The position numbers and the translations under genes are program-made. DNA of 58,603 nucleotides from CALFCX01 sp041650595 (lineage in GTDB: Bacteria > Margulisbacteria > WOR-1 > JAKLHX01): the NCBI GenBank assembly GCA_041650595.1, contig JBAZKW010000014.1, positions 1 through 58,603 on the forward strand. Direction: 5' to 3'. Of the stretch, positions 33,165 through 41,741 are shown one piece after another (positions within the stretch are counted from its first letter, which is position 1; each line of letters opens with the position of its first letter). The notes beneath the pieces are model-generated. The model ran no database searches. It saw only the letters and a program-made list of their open reading frames with translations, and had not been told where the DNA came from.

Positions 33165-35054
33165 TTAAAGCCAGCTTCCTTCGCGTTTCCTGATCCAGTT
33201 TCCTCGGCTGGTATCCTGGCTGACTATACGTTGATGCACCCTGGCCGATTCGTCTTTCCTAATGTTCAGGGCCCGGATAATATCCGCCGCGGCGACCGCG
33301 TAGACTTCCGCGTCAAGATAGTGGTTAGCCACCGCCGTTTTTTTCTTCTGCCAGACTTCCTTGGCGCGTCCGGTATTTCTGTTGCGCACCAAAACTTTAT
33401 GCTCCGAGGTAAACTGGCTTAAGTATTCGTCGGTCGGATTCCTGAAGATATGCCATTTGTGGGGATCCCGGGTAGTTACCAGACGGTTGATTTTATCTTT
33501 ATACTGGCTGACATTTAAATTCCATAAAACCAAACCGCTTTTGATAACACTGCCGGTTCTTGAGTTGATATCTATCTTGGAAGCTCTATAGAAGCGGCCG
33601 CCCGCAAGTTCTTCCTGACCCTTGATAGCTTTTGTCCTATCCGACCATTCCCGGCAAAACCGGTATACCTCATCGGTGCGGTATCCCGAATCGATACAGC
33701 TCATGTATACCGGCAAGGTCTCGTTAGAAGATAACTTTTTATATTCGGTCTTGAAAAGTACATCTACGATATCTTCCCAATACTCGACACGGTCGGCCCT
33801 AACCAGCCAAGACTCCTCATAATAACCCCAGCCGCGAATCACATAATAAAAGTGGTCTTTCTGGACGTCTACACCGGCGGTCAATACGATCACATCATCC
33901 GGCACCATGCCCTGGTCGTACTCGCGTGAGAGAATTCTTATTTTATCGACAGTAGTTTCTTCTATCTTTTCTTCCCAGACCTCGGCAAGCCAGGAATTGA
34001 CGAAGTTCATCAGAAGCTCGATATAATCTTTCGACTTCATAAACTCGCTGGCGATATCACTCCACCTAAGCCAGGGAGAATAAAGAGAGTTTATCCAAAA
34101 TCCTCTATGCTTGCTTCTGATAATATTTCCCGAGATGCTTCCGTCATCATCAAGCTCGGCGTCTTCCGGTACCCATTTGCCCTGTAACAATATTTTATTT
34201 TTGTGATAATCTTTTATGTGCTTGTTACAGTGACAGCATTCATACCAAGCGAGGCGTTCGTTTTTGACGCGCTCGGCCGATTTCTCGCTCTTAGGCCATT
34301 TGATCTGGCCGAATACCAAAACCTGATATTTGCCGCAATGAGGACAAGGGACATAAAAACGGCTCCTGTCCGATTTCCCGTATTCCCTGAAGATATAACC
34401 GTCCCTTGTGGTCGGCGTGGATACTTTGATTGTCTTTCTGTTCCAAAATGTCTTCTGGCGTTCGGTGGCAAGCTTTATCGGATCCGCTTCCCGGCCGGAA
34501 AACTTCGGGTACTTATCAATCTCATCCAGGAAAAGATAACGGATAGGCCTTGAAGCTAAATCAGCGGGCGAATTGGAACCGGCGAAATACAAAATCATCC
34601 TGTCCAGATGATATTCCAGCCTCGTTATATCATCCGAGAGTTTGGGAAGATGCTGGCGCAAAGCAAAAGAACTTTGGATCATAGGCAGGACACGGTTGCA
34701 GGAAACGCTCTTTGCGTCGTTCTCTCGCGGCAGGACCACAAGCGCGGGCCCCGGATCCTGGTCGATAATAAATCCGAGCATGTTAAACATGGCTTCGGTC
34801 TTACCGACCTGGGAAGCGGCCATAACGGTTATCTCCTCGACAAAAGGATCGGTGAAAGCATCCATAATACCTCCCAGATAAGGCGTCCTCTGGGTCTTCC
34901 ATCGGCCCGGCTCGGCTGAAGTAACCGGATTAAGATAACGAAAAGAATCAGCCCATTGGCTGACCGTTATCTTCTCCGGCGGTTTCCACTCCTGCTTCTC
35001 CAGGGGCGTCCAGATTTTCCTGTCCTGATCTGTCACTATCGTCATCTCTGGCAA
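33165..35054 (-). CDS. terminase large subunit (gpA family)
   Basis: The 629-residue protein is the packaging motor and nuclease. ATPase motif AASQVGKTEAMFN (Walker A) lies near residue 85, FLDEID (Walker B) about 90 residues later, and metal-binding acidic residues lie in AGVDVQKDHFYY in the nuclease half. The lambda gpA-like layout agrees with the lambda-like neighbours. The start overlaps the small subunit by 107 bases; an ATG at 35045 is an alternative. Confidence 0.9.
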   Translation of the reverse strand: MPEMTIVTDQDRKIWTPLEKQEWKPPEKITVSQWADSFRYLNPVTSAEPGRWKTQRTPYLGGIMDAFTDPFVEEITVMAASQVGKTEAMFNMLGFIIDQDPGPALVVLPRENDAKSVSCNRVLPMIQSSFALRQHLPKLSDDITRLEYHLDRMILYFAGSNSPADLASRPIRYLFLDEIDKYPKFSGREADPIKLATERQKTFWNRKTIKVSTPTTRDGYIFREYGKSDRSRFYVPCPHCGKYQVLVFGQIKWPKSEKSAERVKNERLAWYECCHCNKHIKDYHKNKILLQGKWVPEDAELDDDGSISGNIIRSKHRGFWINSLYSPWLRWSDIASEFMKSKDYIELLMNFVNSWLAEVWEEKIEETTVDKIRILSREYDQGMVPDDVIVLTAGVDVQKDHFYYVIRGWGYYEESWLVRADRVEYWEDIVDVLFKTEYKKLSSNETLPVYMSCIDSGYRTDEVYRFCREWSDRTKAIKGQEELAGGRFYRASKIDINSRTGSVIKSGLVLWNLNVSQYKDKINRLVTTRDPHKWHIFRNPTDEYLSQFTSEHKVLVRNRNTGRAKEVWQKKKTAVANHYLDAEVYAVAAADIIRALNIRKDESARVHQRIVSQDTSRGNWIRKREGSWL

Positions 35055-35607
35055 ACTCCTCTATGATTTCTATTATTGCCTCGTATAACTCTGCTTCGAT
35101 TTCTCTCGGTTCTTTCATTGCCAAAACCGGCGCCATCCTCGTCGGCAGGGCAAGAAATGATCTCTTGACGGCAATGATCCTTACGATGCGGCCTCTTTCC
35201 ACTTCCTCCCGGGGCATCAATTCAAAAGTCGCTTTCTTGACCTCCATCTCAAGTAAAGTTGCCTTATGCTTCAGTATCTTCGTGTTCCAATAAGCCCGGT
35301 CTTCAGCCTGGTCTACTTTGCGCTGTTCATACCAGGCTTTTATTTCGTCAAGATCGTAAAAACCTTCCTTGGTGGTAGGCATGCCGTCTTTTTTCCAGCG
35401 CTGGACAGTCCTGTAGACAACGTCCATGACCTTGGCAACTTCTTCCATTGTCTTGACTACCGCGGGCCCCAACGGTTCTGCTTCGAACTGCTCAAGCTCG
35501 GCAATCTCCTGACTAGTCAAAGGCTTCCTGCTCTGCATCTTCTCGATCAGATAAAGGTGCCTTTTCTTGCGGGCTATTTCCGCTAAGTTCTGTTTCTTGT
35601 CCGTCAC
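34948..35607 (-). CDS. terminase small subunit (Nu1-like)
   Basis: The 219-residue protein has an N-terminal helix-turn-helix of the MerR/excisionase type (VAKVMDVVYRTVQRWKKDGMP near residues 57-77) and a helical dimer region (DRAYWNTKILKHKATLLEME). This is the plan of Nu1-type small subunits that bind the packaging site cos. It overlaps the methyltransferase end by 4 bases. Confidence 0.8.
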   Translation of the reverse strand: MTDKKQNLAEIARKKRHLYLIEKMQSRKPLTSQEIAELEQFEAEPLGPAVVKTMEEVAKVMDVVYRTVQRWKKDGMPTTKEGFYDLDEIKAWYEQRKVDQAEDRAYWNTKILKHKATLLEMEVKKATFELMPREEVERGRIVRIIAVKRSFLALPTRMAPVLAMKEPREIEAELYEAIIEIIEEFARDDDSDRSGQENLDAPGEAGVETAGEDNGQPMG

Positions 35608-36908
35608 TGAGCTCCCTCCAGGATTGCTTTCTTGCCTGTAAACTCTTCCCAGCGCCTGACCGTAACATCGCAGAATATAGGCTCTATTTCCATGGCAAAG
35701 ACGCGCCGGTTAAGACGTTCCCCGGCAATAATCTGTGAGCCCGATCCGCAAAACGGCTCATAGCAGATATCGCCCGGCGCGGTATGCACCCTCATGGGAA
35801 TCGCGAATACCTCCGTAGGTTTGACCGTAGGATGTTTTATTCCGGTGTTTCTTCTTTTGCCTTCCCAGTCCAGCTCCCAGATATCGGAATAATATTCCGG
35901 ATTGGTCGGATCCCCTGACCTTAATAAATCCACTGTCCAGACGCTTCCGATAGATTTGTCTTTCGGACGGTAAGGCGGTTTCTGGCCTTTCACCCACATC
36001 AATAAACACGGCTCATGCCGCCAGGAGTAAAAAGAATAGGTGAGTATGGCGCAGGGCTTCACCCAGATAATCTGCTGATGAAGCAACAGCTTCAATTCAT
36101 CGCAGACTTCTTCGATCATCGCCTTACGCTTGGAAGCATGCCACAGATATAGGGCGGTATTTTCTTTCACATGGCTCAATCCCACTTTATAAAACAATTT
36201 TATGAATTCCTTCGCGTCGGGAATATCTACCTCGTGGTAGACATCAGACCAGTCCTTGCCGCCGGTCGGCCTGTCGGCTCCGGTGTAGTCGACGCAATAA
36301 GGCGGATCAGTCGCAAACAAGCTTGCTTTATTACCGGCCATAAGCCTTGCGACATCCTCCTCCCGGGTAGAGTCACCGCACAAAAGCCGGTGCTCTCCTA
36401 AAATCCATAAGTTGCCTTTTTTGGTAATTGTCTCTTCCGGCGGTTCAGGGATATCATCGGGCAGTGTTTTACCGGCTCCCATGTTTTCGGTTTCGAACTC
36501 CGAAACCTCATCCCGTAATTCTTTCATGCGAAGCGCAAGGTAATCATCCGAAGCTTCAGTGCGCAGTTTCTCCAAAAGCGGAATGATTGCCTGGGTCCAG
36601 GACCCGACAATCTCCTGGGAGTTCAAAGTCACGTTCATGGCCATCTCGGAAACCTCATCCAGGTCCACCATGATTGCGGTCACGTTCTCCACGCCTTCCT
36701 GCTGTAAGATTTTATAGCGCTGGTGCCCTGAGATGATCCGCATGTTACGCTTGTTTACCACCAGAAGATCCACCAACCCGAACTTCTCCAGCGAATGCCG
36801 CAGGCCGGTAAGGGCCTCATTCGAAATCTCCCGCGGGTTGTAAGGTGCCGGTTTTAATTCGGACATTTTTACTTCCAAAATGTCCGGTTTCACGTTGATT
36901 TTTGCCAT
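35604..36908 (-). CDS. ParB-domain fused DNA methyltransferase
   Basis: The 434-residue protein has a ParB/Srx-like N-terminus (NPREISNEALTGLRHSLEKF, IISGHQRYKIL) joined to an amino-methyltransferase of the beta class: ATDPPYCVDY (motif IV), late PFCGSGSQIIAGERLNR (motif I). It would methylate adenine N6 or cytosine N4. Such proteins lie near terminase genes in many phages and may protect phage DNA or aid packaging. Confidence 0.85.
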   Translation of the reverse strand: MAKINVKPDILEVKMSELKPAPYNPREISNEALTGLRHSLEKFGLVDLLVVNKRNMRIISGHQRYKILQQEGVENVTAIMVDLDEVSEMAMNVTLNSQEIVGSWTQAIIPLLEKLRTEASDDYLALRMKELRDEVSEFETENMGAGKTLPDDIPEPPEETITKKGNLWILGEHRLLCGDSTREEDVARLMAGNKASLFATDPPYCVDYTGADRPTGGKDWSDVYHEVDIPDAKEFIKLFYKVGLSHVKENTALYLWHASKRKAMIEEVCDELKLLLHQQIIWVKPCAILTYSFYSWRHEPCLLMWVKGQKPPYRPKDKSIGSVWTVDLLRSGDPTNPEYYSDIWELDWEGKRRNTGIKHPTVKPTEVFAIPMRVHTAPGDICYEPFCGSGSQIIAGERLNRRVFAMEIEPIFCDVTVRRWEEFTGKKAILEGAQ

Positions 36909-36932
36909 TTCCGCCTCCTTTTGAACATAAAT

Positions 36933-37067
36933 TCAAATATCCATAACCCCTTTATTTACAGCGTATTTCAAGCGGGTTGCCCCCTTGTTGCCACTTTCCC
37001 GTCCTTTGAACCATACGACCACGACACGCTTTTTGAAACCCGCAATCACTGACAGAATGCGCCTCAC
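36933..37067 (-). CDS. small basic ORF before the methyltransferase
   Basis: A 44-codon frame from GTG 37067 to TGA 36933. It reads MRRILSVIAGFKKR, then VVVVWFKGRESGNK, and is basic with a short hydrophobic strand. A GAGGGT ribosome site precedes the GTG. No family is known; coding is plausible. Confidence 0.35.
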   Translation of the reverse strand: MRRILSVIAGFKKRVVVVWFKGRESGNKGATRLKYAVNKGVMDI

Positions 37068-37107
37068 CCGACCCTCGGCCCAAGCCCCCCTGGGAAGGAC
37101 CCATGCC

Positions 37108-37242
37108 TCAATACGTCACGCATGCGGTCAATGTTGCCGCCGCTACCCAGTAGATCATGTGCCTGATGTCTCCACCGCAGGCATAGACAACAGCCGCGCA
37201 TACATCAAGTGCAATCAATATGGTCGGGAATATCTTTTCCAT
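37108..37242 (-). CDS. small membrane protein
   Basis: A 44-codon frame with ATG at 37242, overlapping the replication gene stop as TAATG. It has a hydrophobic segment (MEKIFPTILIALDVCAAVVYA) and a second hydrophobic stretch, a typical short phage membrane protein. Coupled to the upstream gene. Confidence 0.4.
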   Translation of the reverse strand: MEKIFPTILIALDVCAAVVYACGGDIRHMIYWVAAATLTACVTY

Positions 37243-38048
37243 TATTCATCTGCCTGTTCTTGGATCTGTCTCAATATATCCGCCATCTTGCCGATGCCTT
37301 CCTTCTTGAACTTCTTACCCTGCTCGACATTAGCCCGGGCAAAGTAAGCCGAACTCTCCATCTTAAGCACTTTGATGAACCAGGGATAAGGCTCCCGAAT
37401 CATGTCCTTATCCTTCCGGTACTGCTCGCATATCTTGATCAAGACTTCATCCGGAATGTTCTCGTCCTTACGCCACTTCGCGTCCTTCTTGAACTTATTG
37501 ATAAGCTGATAGATATTAAAACCCTGACTATATACAGACTCCAGGATTTCTTTAGCTTCTAAAGAAACAGCGCAAGCTGGCTCTGCCTGTTTATTAACTA
37601 TCTCTTCCCCATTCCCTTTTCCATCCCCATCCCCATCCCCATTCCCAACTGAGATATTCGTGGCACAACCGTTGTCTAACGGTTGCTTAACGGTTAAAAG
37701 CTCTTTAGGGGGCGGTGGGATATCGCTGTTGCGTTCGGTCTTGTGGGGTTTCTGATGTTTCTGCCAGTTGATTATCTGGTAATATTTCTCTCCGTCGATT
37801 TCATAACGGACTATAAACGGTCTTTTACCATTCTTCTTATGATGAGCCAGAAGCCGCATTATTTCCTCGGCATCGACCTCATCATAAGGCATGATTTCTA
37901 TCTTGAGCCTCTCCGGACGGTCTTCACCCCGGCCCTCCCGGTCGGCCTGCACCCACAGGCCCTGATAGAACAGCCTTGCTTCAAAGGGAAGCTCTTTTAT
38001 ATCTTCGTCTTTAAAAAAATCCGGTTTTAAATATCTGATCCTTGCCAT
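37242..38048 (-). CDS. phage replication initiator-like protein
   Basis: The 268-residue protein begins MARIRYLKPDFFKDED, followed by a winged-helix-like module (ARLFYQGLWVQADREGRGED, AEEIMRLLAHH) typical of phage replication-protein N-termini. A GD/GK-rich linker near residues 135-146 (GNGDGDGDGKGNGE), made by CCATCC-type hexamer repeats at about 37610-37650, joins a helical C-terminus. It probably starts phage DNA replication and recruits a host helicase loader. Confidence 0.7.
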   Translation of the reverse strand: MARIRYLKPDFFKDEDIKELPFEARLFYQGLWVQADREGRGEDRPERLKIEIMPYDEVDAEEIMRLLAHHKKNGKRPFIVRYEIDGEKYYQIINWQKHQKPHKTERNSDIPPPPKELLTVKQPLDNGCATNISVGNGDGDGDGKGNGEEIVNKQAEPACAVSLEAKEILESVYSQGFNIYQLINKFKKDAKWRKDENIPDEVLIKICEQYRKDKDMIREPYPWFIKVLKMESSAYFARANVEQGKKFKKEGIGKMADILRQIQEQADE

Positions 38049-38066
38049 ATCGTTGAACCGTCATGT

Positions 38067-38288
38067 TTATGTGGTTACGAATTCATACCAGGCCATATTG
38101 CCTTTTAAGTTTCGCCGGACGCATTCGTCCTTATCCAGCTTCCTCACTATTCCGCGCCGGACAAAGTCCCTGATCGTCCTGTCGGCGCGCAGGTAATAGT
38201 TTCTGCTTTCGTAAGCTATGATGTCCGCCTTTGAAAAAATCCTTTTCTCTTTGCACCACGCCAATAGTTCCCTGTTTTTGCTGGTCAT
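38067..38288 (-). CDS. small winged-helix-like DNA-binding protein
   Basis: The 73-residue protein has a helical body (MTSKNRELLAWCKEKRIFSK) and a helix-turn-helix-like segment (RTIRDFVRRGIVRKLDKDE), with basic end. It lies between a membrane ORF and the replication gene. A regulator of early genes is possible. Confidence 0.55.
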   Translation of the reverse strand: MTSKNRELLAWCKEKRIFSKADIIAYESRNYYLRADRTIRDFVRRGIVRKLDKDECVRRNLKGNMAWYEFVTT

Positions 38289-38294
38289 TTGTTA

Positions 38295-38471
38295 TCACCT
38301 CCCGATAATCAAAGCGATGCCGATGATGAGCAAAACCGCCAGAAACCACATCAGCATCTTTATGAATTCCTTTGGGTCCTTGCCGAACGGCCGGTTGGCT
38401 TCGATGAACTTCTGCCGGTTATACCCGCTCAGTCTTTTGTAGAGGTCTTTCCATCCTTTATTTACTTTCAT
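38295..38471 (-). CDS. 58-residue membrane protein
   Basis: The ATG (38471) overlaps the upstream gene stop by 4 bases (ATGA). The product has a charged N-terminus (MKVNKGWKDLYKRLSG) and one C-terminal hydrophobic helix (MWFLAVLLIIGIALIIG). Unknown role; topologically a single-pass inner-membrane protein. Confidence 0.5.
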   Translation of the reverse strand: MKVNKGWKDLYKRLSGYNRQKFIEANRPFGKDPKEFIKMLMWFLAVLLIIGIALIIGR

Positions 38472-38743
38472 AGGTCTTCTTTCCTCCTTATCCTTTCCAC
38501 GGTGAACTTGTCCTCGCCGAGCTTGCGGGTCATTAACCCGATAAATATCTGGGCGATGTATTCGCCGACATCGCTCGAGGCATCGATGACCGCCTTGTCG
38601 TTGGTGGCCAGATATCCGGCATGAAGCCTGACCTTGGCCTGGCCGAAGGTGTATTCGGCAGTCTCGATTGCCCGGGCAATCTCTTTCTCGATCGCTTTCT
38701 TGCCTACCTTTTCAAGGAATTTAAACTTGCATACATCGGTCAT
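38468..38743 (-). CDS. early phage protein, unknown
   Basis: Starting at ATG 38743 (GGAGG upstream), 91 residues: MTDVCKFKFLEKVGKKAIEK, helical, with a later KFTVERIRRKEDL end. A longer frame from 38785 is rejected because it would start inside the promoter-like element 38763-38795. It is the first gene after that promoter. Function unknown. Confidence 0.5.
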   Translation of the reverse strand: MTDVCKFKFLEKVGKKAIEKEIARAIETAEYTFGQAKVRLHAGYLATNDKAVIDASSDVGEYIAQIFIGLMTRKLGEDKFTVERIRRKEDL

Positions 38744-38762
38744 CCTGAATCCCCTCCACTGC

Positions 38763-38795
38763 GTATATACAGATTTCATCGCCAAAGTGTGACAG
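38763..38795 (-). promoter_or_regulatory. early promoter-like element, copy A
   Basis: Minus-strand 33-mer starting CTGTCACACTTTGG and ending AAATCTGTATATAC, closely matching copies B and C (same spacing, identical TGTATATAC end). It lies 20 bases upstream of the gene starting at 38743. Confidence 0.6.
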
Positions 38796-38811
38796 CCTTC
38801 TTCAAAAAAAA

Positions 38812-39371
38812 TTACAGGTAATCCTTAAGCCCTTCCTTCTCGAAGACTTCCCTGATCCTGGCTATCTCACGGTATAAGTGCCTGCGGTGTTTTTTCATCT
38901 CTTTGCTGGCTTCAGTCATGCTCAGGCCGTCTTCGCCCAGCAGTTTGCACAGCTTCTTTTGTTGAGGTGTAAGTTTTTGGATGCCTTGGAAAGCCCTATC
39001 CTGAGTCCTATTTGGGTATGCGGCGGGTCGCTTTTGGGATCGGGGATTTTATCTTTAAGGGTGAATTCATCGTCGTCGTTGAGAGGTTTATCCAAAGAAA
39101 CGCTTTCGTAAATCGTCTTGCGTTTTTCAGCGGTTGCCTTCTCGAGGATATTGCCGAGCTTATTTCTGATGACCTTTGCCATGAAGGTCTGCTTCGAGGC
39201 ATCTTGTCCGGGATCGTATCCATCCCGGACATCCAGCCAATGCACGAGGCATTCCTGCAATAGATCATCAAACCCTTCCCTCTGCAGACAGCTCCATGCT
39301 TTTCTGTATTCATCAATCAGCCTCTTCGCGACAGCTATTTCCCAGCCCTCAAACAGCCCTCCGTAATTCAA
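38812..39371 (-). CDS. sigma-70-like factor, broken by a one-base shift
   Basis: From TTG 39371 (GGAGG site) the first frame gives region 2-like text (YRKAWSCLQREGFDDLLQEC, ASKQTFMAKVIRNKLGNI). It runs to TGA 38922, but from about 38980 a second frame (shifted by -1) carries an excellent region 4 helix-turn-helix (IQKLTPQQKKLCKLLGEDG, then MTEASKEMKKHRRHLYREIA) up to TAA 38812. Adding one A at 38979-38984 would restore a single ORF (SKAIQKLTPQ). It may be a decayed gene, an assembly error or, less likely, a frameshift product. Confidence 0.65.
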
Positions 39372-39402
39372 AACACCTCCCCCTTGATTCCCCAAACGGA
39401 AA

Positions 39403-39418
39403 TTGTCTTATCAGACAA
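39403..39418 (-). promoter_or_regulatory. perfect palindrome, possible operator
   Basis: TTGTCTtatcAGACAA is a 6-bp stem with a 4-base spacer, upstream of the sigma-like gene. The half-site TTGTCT also begins promoter element B, so one regulator might bind both. Confidence 0.4.
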
Positions 39419-39462
39419 CGGGTGTTATGGGTTAGCCTCACGGAGGGCTATAGAGAGTTGAA

Positions 39463-39681
39463 TTACTTGTGTTTTTTTATTTCTTTGGATATATCATCGA
39501 TGCCCAGTAGCTCTCTCTGCGTCGGCTCTCTGCCTAAAATGCCGGATAAGACTTTTATTATTGCCTTGCAGAGTTCGCCGTTCCGGAATTGTTTTTCCGA
39601 TGCGGACGACTTTTGCGCGTAAACTATACGGATCCGGCCTCCGAACCTCTTATTGAAATTTGTACTTATCCGCTGCCCCAT
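39463..39681 (-). CDS. first early gene, small basic protein
   Basis: ATG at 39681 has GAGGTG upstream and lies 19 bases downstream of promoter element B. The 72-residue product (MGQRISTNFNKRFGGRIRIV) is basic with a helical end. The longer frame from 39744 would include the promoter itself. No family match; it may be a regulator. Confidence 0.5.
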   Translation of the reverse strand: MGQRISTNFNKRFGGRIRIVYAQKSSASEKQFRNGELCKAIIKVLSGILGREPTQRELLGIDDISKEIKKHK

Positions 39682-39699
39682 ATTTTCCACCTCTACCGC

Positions 39700-39732
39700 G
39701 TATATACAGATTTTGTTTCCGAAATGAGACAA
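39700..39732 (-). promoter_or_regulatory. early promoter-like element, copy B
   Basis: Minus-strand 33-mer beginning TTGTCTCATTTCGG and ending AAATCTGTATATAC. TTGTCT at the start could be a -35 hexamer with TGTATA 18 bases on. It faces the opposite way to copy C, with a 5-base gap. Confidence 0.6.
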
Positions 39733-39737
39733 TTTTT

Positions 39738-39770
39738 TCCGCACACTTCAGCCTGAAAATCTGTATATAC
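39738..39770 (+). promoter_or_regulatory. promoter-like element, copy C, towards the integrase
   Basis: Plus-strand 33-mer TCCGCACACTTCAG...AAATCTGTATATAC. It shares CACACTT with copy A at the same place and the same end. The integrase start lies 110 bases downstream, making a divergent promoter pair with copy B. Confidence 0.55.
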
Positions 39771-39880
39771 GGGTAGAACTCCTCTATTGTAGGTCACTTT
39801 TAAAGAGCCGCAAAAGCTCTTAATATGGCTTGACTTATGCTCTTTTGTGTTATAGGGGTGTTGGTAAAAAGAAGGCGCTA

Positions 39881-41560
39881 ATGATAAAACCCAACAAAAA
39901 GACCGAGAAAAAACGATACGTGATTTATACCCGCTGCTCCACCGATGACCAGGCCCAGGGCGACTTTACGACCCTTGATGCCCAGGCCCATCACTGCAAA
40001 AACATGCTGGATGCTTTTGGGTATGAGCTTGCCGGGATTGGCAACAAAGGCATAGTGAATGATGACGGATATTCCGGCAAAGACCTCAACCGGCCCGGCA
40101 TCCAGATGATTATCGACAACGTGCGCAAGAAAGCGCCGTTTGACGGAATAATCTTCTTCCGCCTCGACCGCTTGACCCGCAATACCCGGGACCTTTACTG
40201 GCTTATTGATCTATTCAGGGAAAAAGAAATCGATTTTGTCTCGGTAAGAGAAAACTTAGACAGCTCAACCGCTATAGGCAGGGTAGTAATCGGCATACTG
40301 GGAATTTTGTCAGCCTTTGAGCGGGAACTCACCGGCGAGCGCGTGAAAGCTTCTGCTGTCGCGCGTGTGCGGCAGGGATTACGTGTCGGCGGGAAAGTGC
40401 CGATTGGATACAAACTCATAAAAGACGGCGATCCTTTACCGAACGGGAAACAGCCTAATAAAATCGTCATCAATGAAAAAGTCGCGCCACACATCAGAAT
40501 CATATGGGAGATGGCGGCCGACAATAAATCACTCACCGAAATAGCCCATGAACTTATTAATCGAAACATAACGACATCCAACGGAAAAATATGGCGGCGC
40601 CAGGGATTATCCCATATCGTGAAAAATCCGTTTTATAAAGGCTACCTGCAATACGATGGTGAAATCCATAAAGGACAGCATGCACCGCTTGTGGATGAAA
40701 TTTTATGGGATAAGGCCAATCGTATCCTGAGCGCGCGTCTTCCCGGGCATAACTTAACTAAGGTACACAGAGAATACGACGCTCTTCTGGCGGGACTTAT
40801 TAAATGCGGAGACTGCGGAAGTCATATGGTAAGCGTTCATTCCGCTGGCCGGAGTAAACGTAAGTTTTTCTATTATGAATGCGGGAGAGCAAGACAGTCT
40901 CTCGGCTGTTCTAAAAAACGCGTATCATCAACCGCGTTTGATCAGGCCATAATCGATTATTTCAAGCGGGCCTCAAGGGATCAGAAAATTATCATAAAAG
41001 CCATCGGCAATGCCATCTTAGATTCCCAAATAAAGTTCGAGAACGCGGAAAAGAAACTCCTCGAGAAAGAAGCAAAGCTGAACGTGTTACGTCGTGAAGC
41101 CAAAGAACTGCTGGAATTAGCATTAAACGGAACGATTGCCCAGGGAACGACGTATAAAACCAAAATGACCGATATCGAGAACGAAATAGCTGTTTTGGAA
41201 GGAGAAGCCGAAAAGATTGAAATACAGAAAAAACTGGCAAAAATGAACGCTCACTCCGGAGAATTCCTACAGCGAAATATCTGTTTTGCCATGCAGTATA
41301 TAGACAAAGCCCCGCCAGAAGCTCAACGAAGCCTCTTGCGGGCGCTGATAAAAGATATCTTTATCCATGAAGATAAAATAGCTATTAATATGTTTATTAA
41401 CCAGCCAATCGAAGATGCCCTGCCCGGCACAATCCCCGCTAAAAACGGAAAAAGCCTCATCCCGATATCAAATCGAAATGAGGCTTCTGTCCCGAACAAA
41501 TCCGAAGGCGTGGCCTCTGAGGCCAGCGTTTCGAATCCGTGTCCAATTTGGGGTGGCTGA
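39881..41560 (+). CDS. large serine integrase (site-specific recombinase)
   Basis: The ATG at 39881 with AGAAGG is preferred to TTG 39830. The 559-residue product has the resolvase core (RYVIYTRCSTDDQAQGDFTT with catalytic Ser, FRLDRLTRNTRD), a recombinase domain (GGKVPIGYKL), a zinc ribbon-like part (CGDCGSHMVS, YYECGRARQSLGCSKK), and a coiled coil at the C-terminus. It would integrate and excise the prophage. Its final codons are read across the 3' end of tRNA-His. Confidence 0.9.
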   Translation: MIKPNKKTEKKRYVIYTRCSTDDQAQGDFTTLDAQAHHCKNMLDAFGYELAGIGNKGIVNDDGYSGKDLNRPGIQMIIDNVRKKAPFDGIIFFRLDRLTRNTRDLYWLIDLFREKEIDFVSVRENLDSSTAIGRVVIGILGILSAFERELTGERVKASAVARVRQGLRVGGKVPIGYKLIKDGDPLPNGKQPNKIVINEKVAPHIRIIWEMAADNKSLTEIAHELINRNITTSNGKIWRRQGLSHIVKNPFYKGYLQYDGEIHKGQHAPLVDEILWDKANRILSARLPGHNLTKVHREYDALLAGLIKCGDCGSHMVSVHSAGRSKRKFFYYECGRARQSLGCSKKRVSSTAFDQAIIDYFKRASRDQKIIIKAIGNAILDSQIKFENAEKKLLEKEAKLNVLRREAKELLELALNGTIAQGTTYKTKMTDIENEIAVLEGEAEKIEIQKKLAKMNAHSGEFLQRNICFAMQYIDKAPPEAQRSLLRALIKDIFIHEDKIAINMFINQPIEDALPGTIPAKNGKSLIPISNRNEASVPNKSEGVASEASVSNPCPIWGG

Positions 41561-41625
41561 CGGGGCTTGAACCCGCGACAACTTGAGCCACAGTCAAGCG
41601 CTCTACCAACTGAGCTACAGCCACC
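41549..41625 (-). tRNA. tRNA-His (GTG)
   Basis: Reading leftward: G-1 plus GTGGCTG acceptor, anticodon GTG in TTGACTGTGGCTCAAG, TTC arm GGGTTCAAGCC, and acceptor partner CAGCCAC with encoded CCA at 41549-41551. The extra G-1 opposite C73 is the tRNA-His hallmark. The integrase stop lies inside its 3' end. Confidence 0.9.
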
Positions 41626-41741
41626 ACAATTGGTTAATAGCTAATCGCAAAAAGCTATTATCAATATGTTTTTTCTTATTATCAAGATCTTCCGCTGCAC
41701 ATGAAATCCTTCTATTTGTCGGATTTCATTGCTTGCTAAGG

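Noticed and set aside
37600..37660. Short tandem repeats as a CRISPR array
   Set aside because: They are simple hexamer repeats inside a coding frame with no spacers. No CRISPR array was seen anywhere in the window.
39803..39821. AAGAGC...GCTCTT hairpin before the integrase as a terminator
   Set aside because: No T run follows on either strand, so it is not a rho-independent terminator; it may be a leader hairpin.
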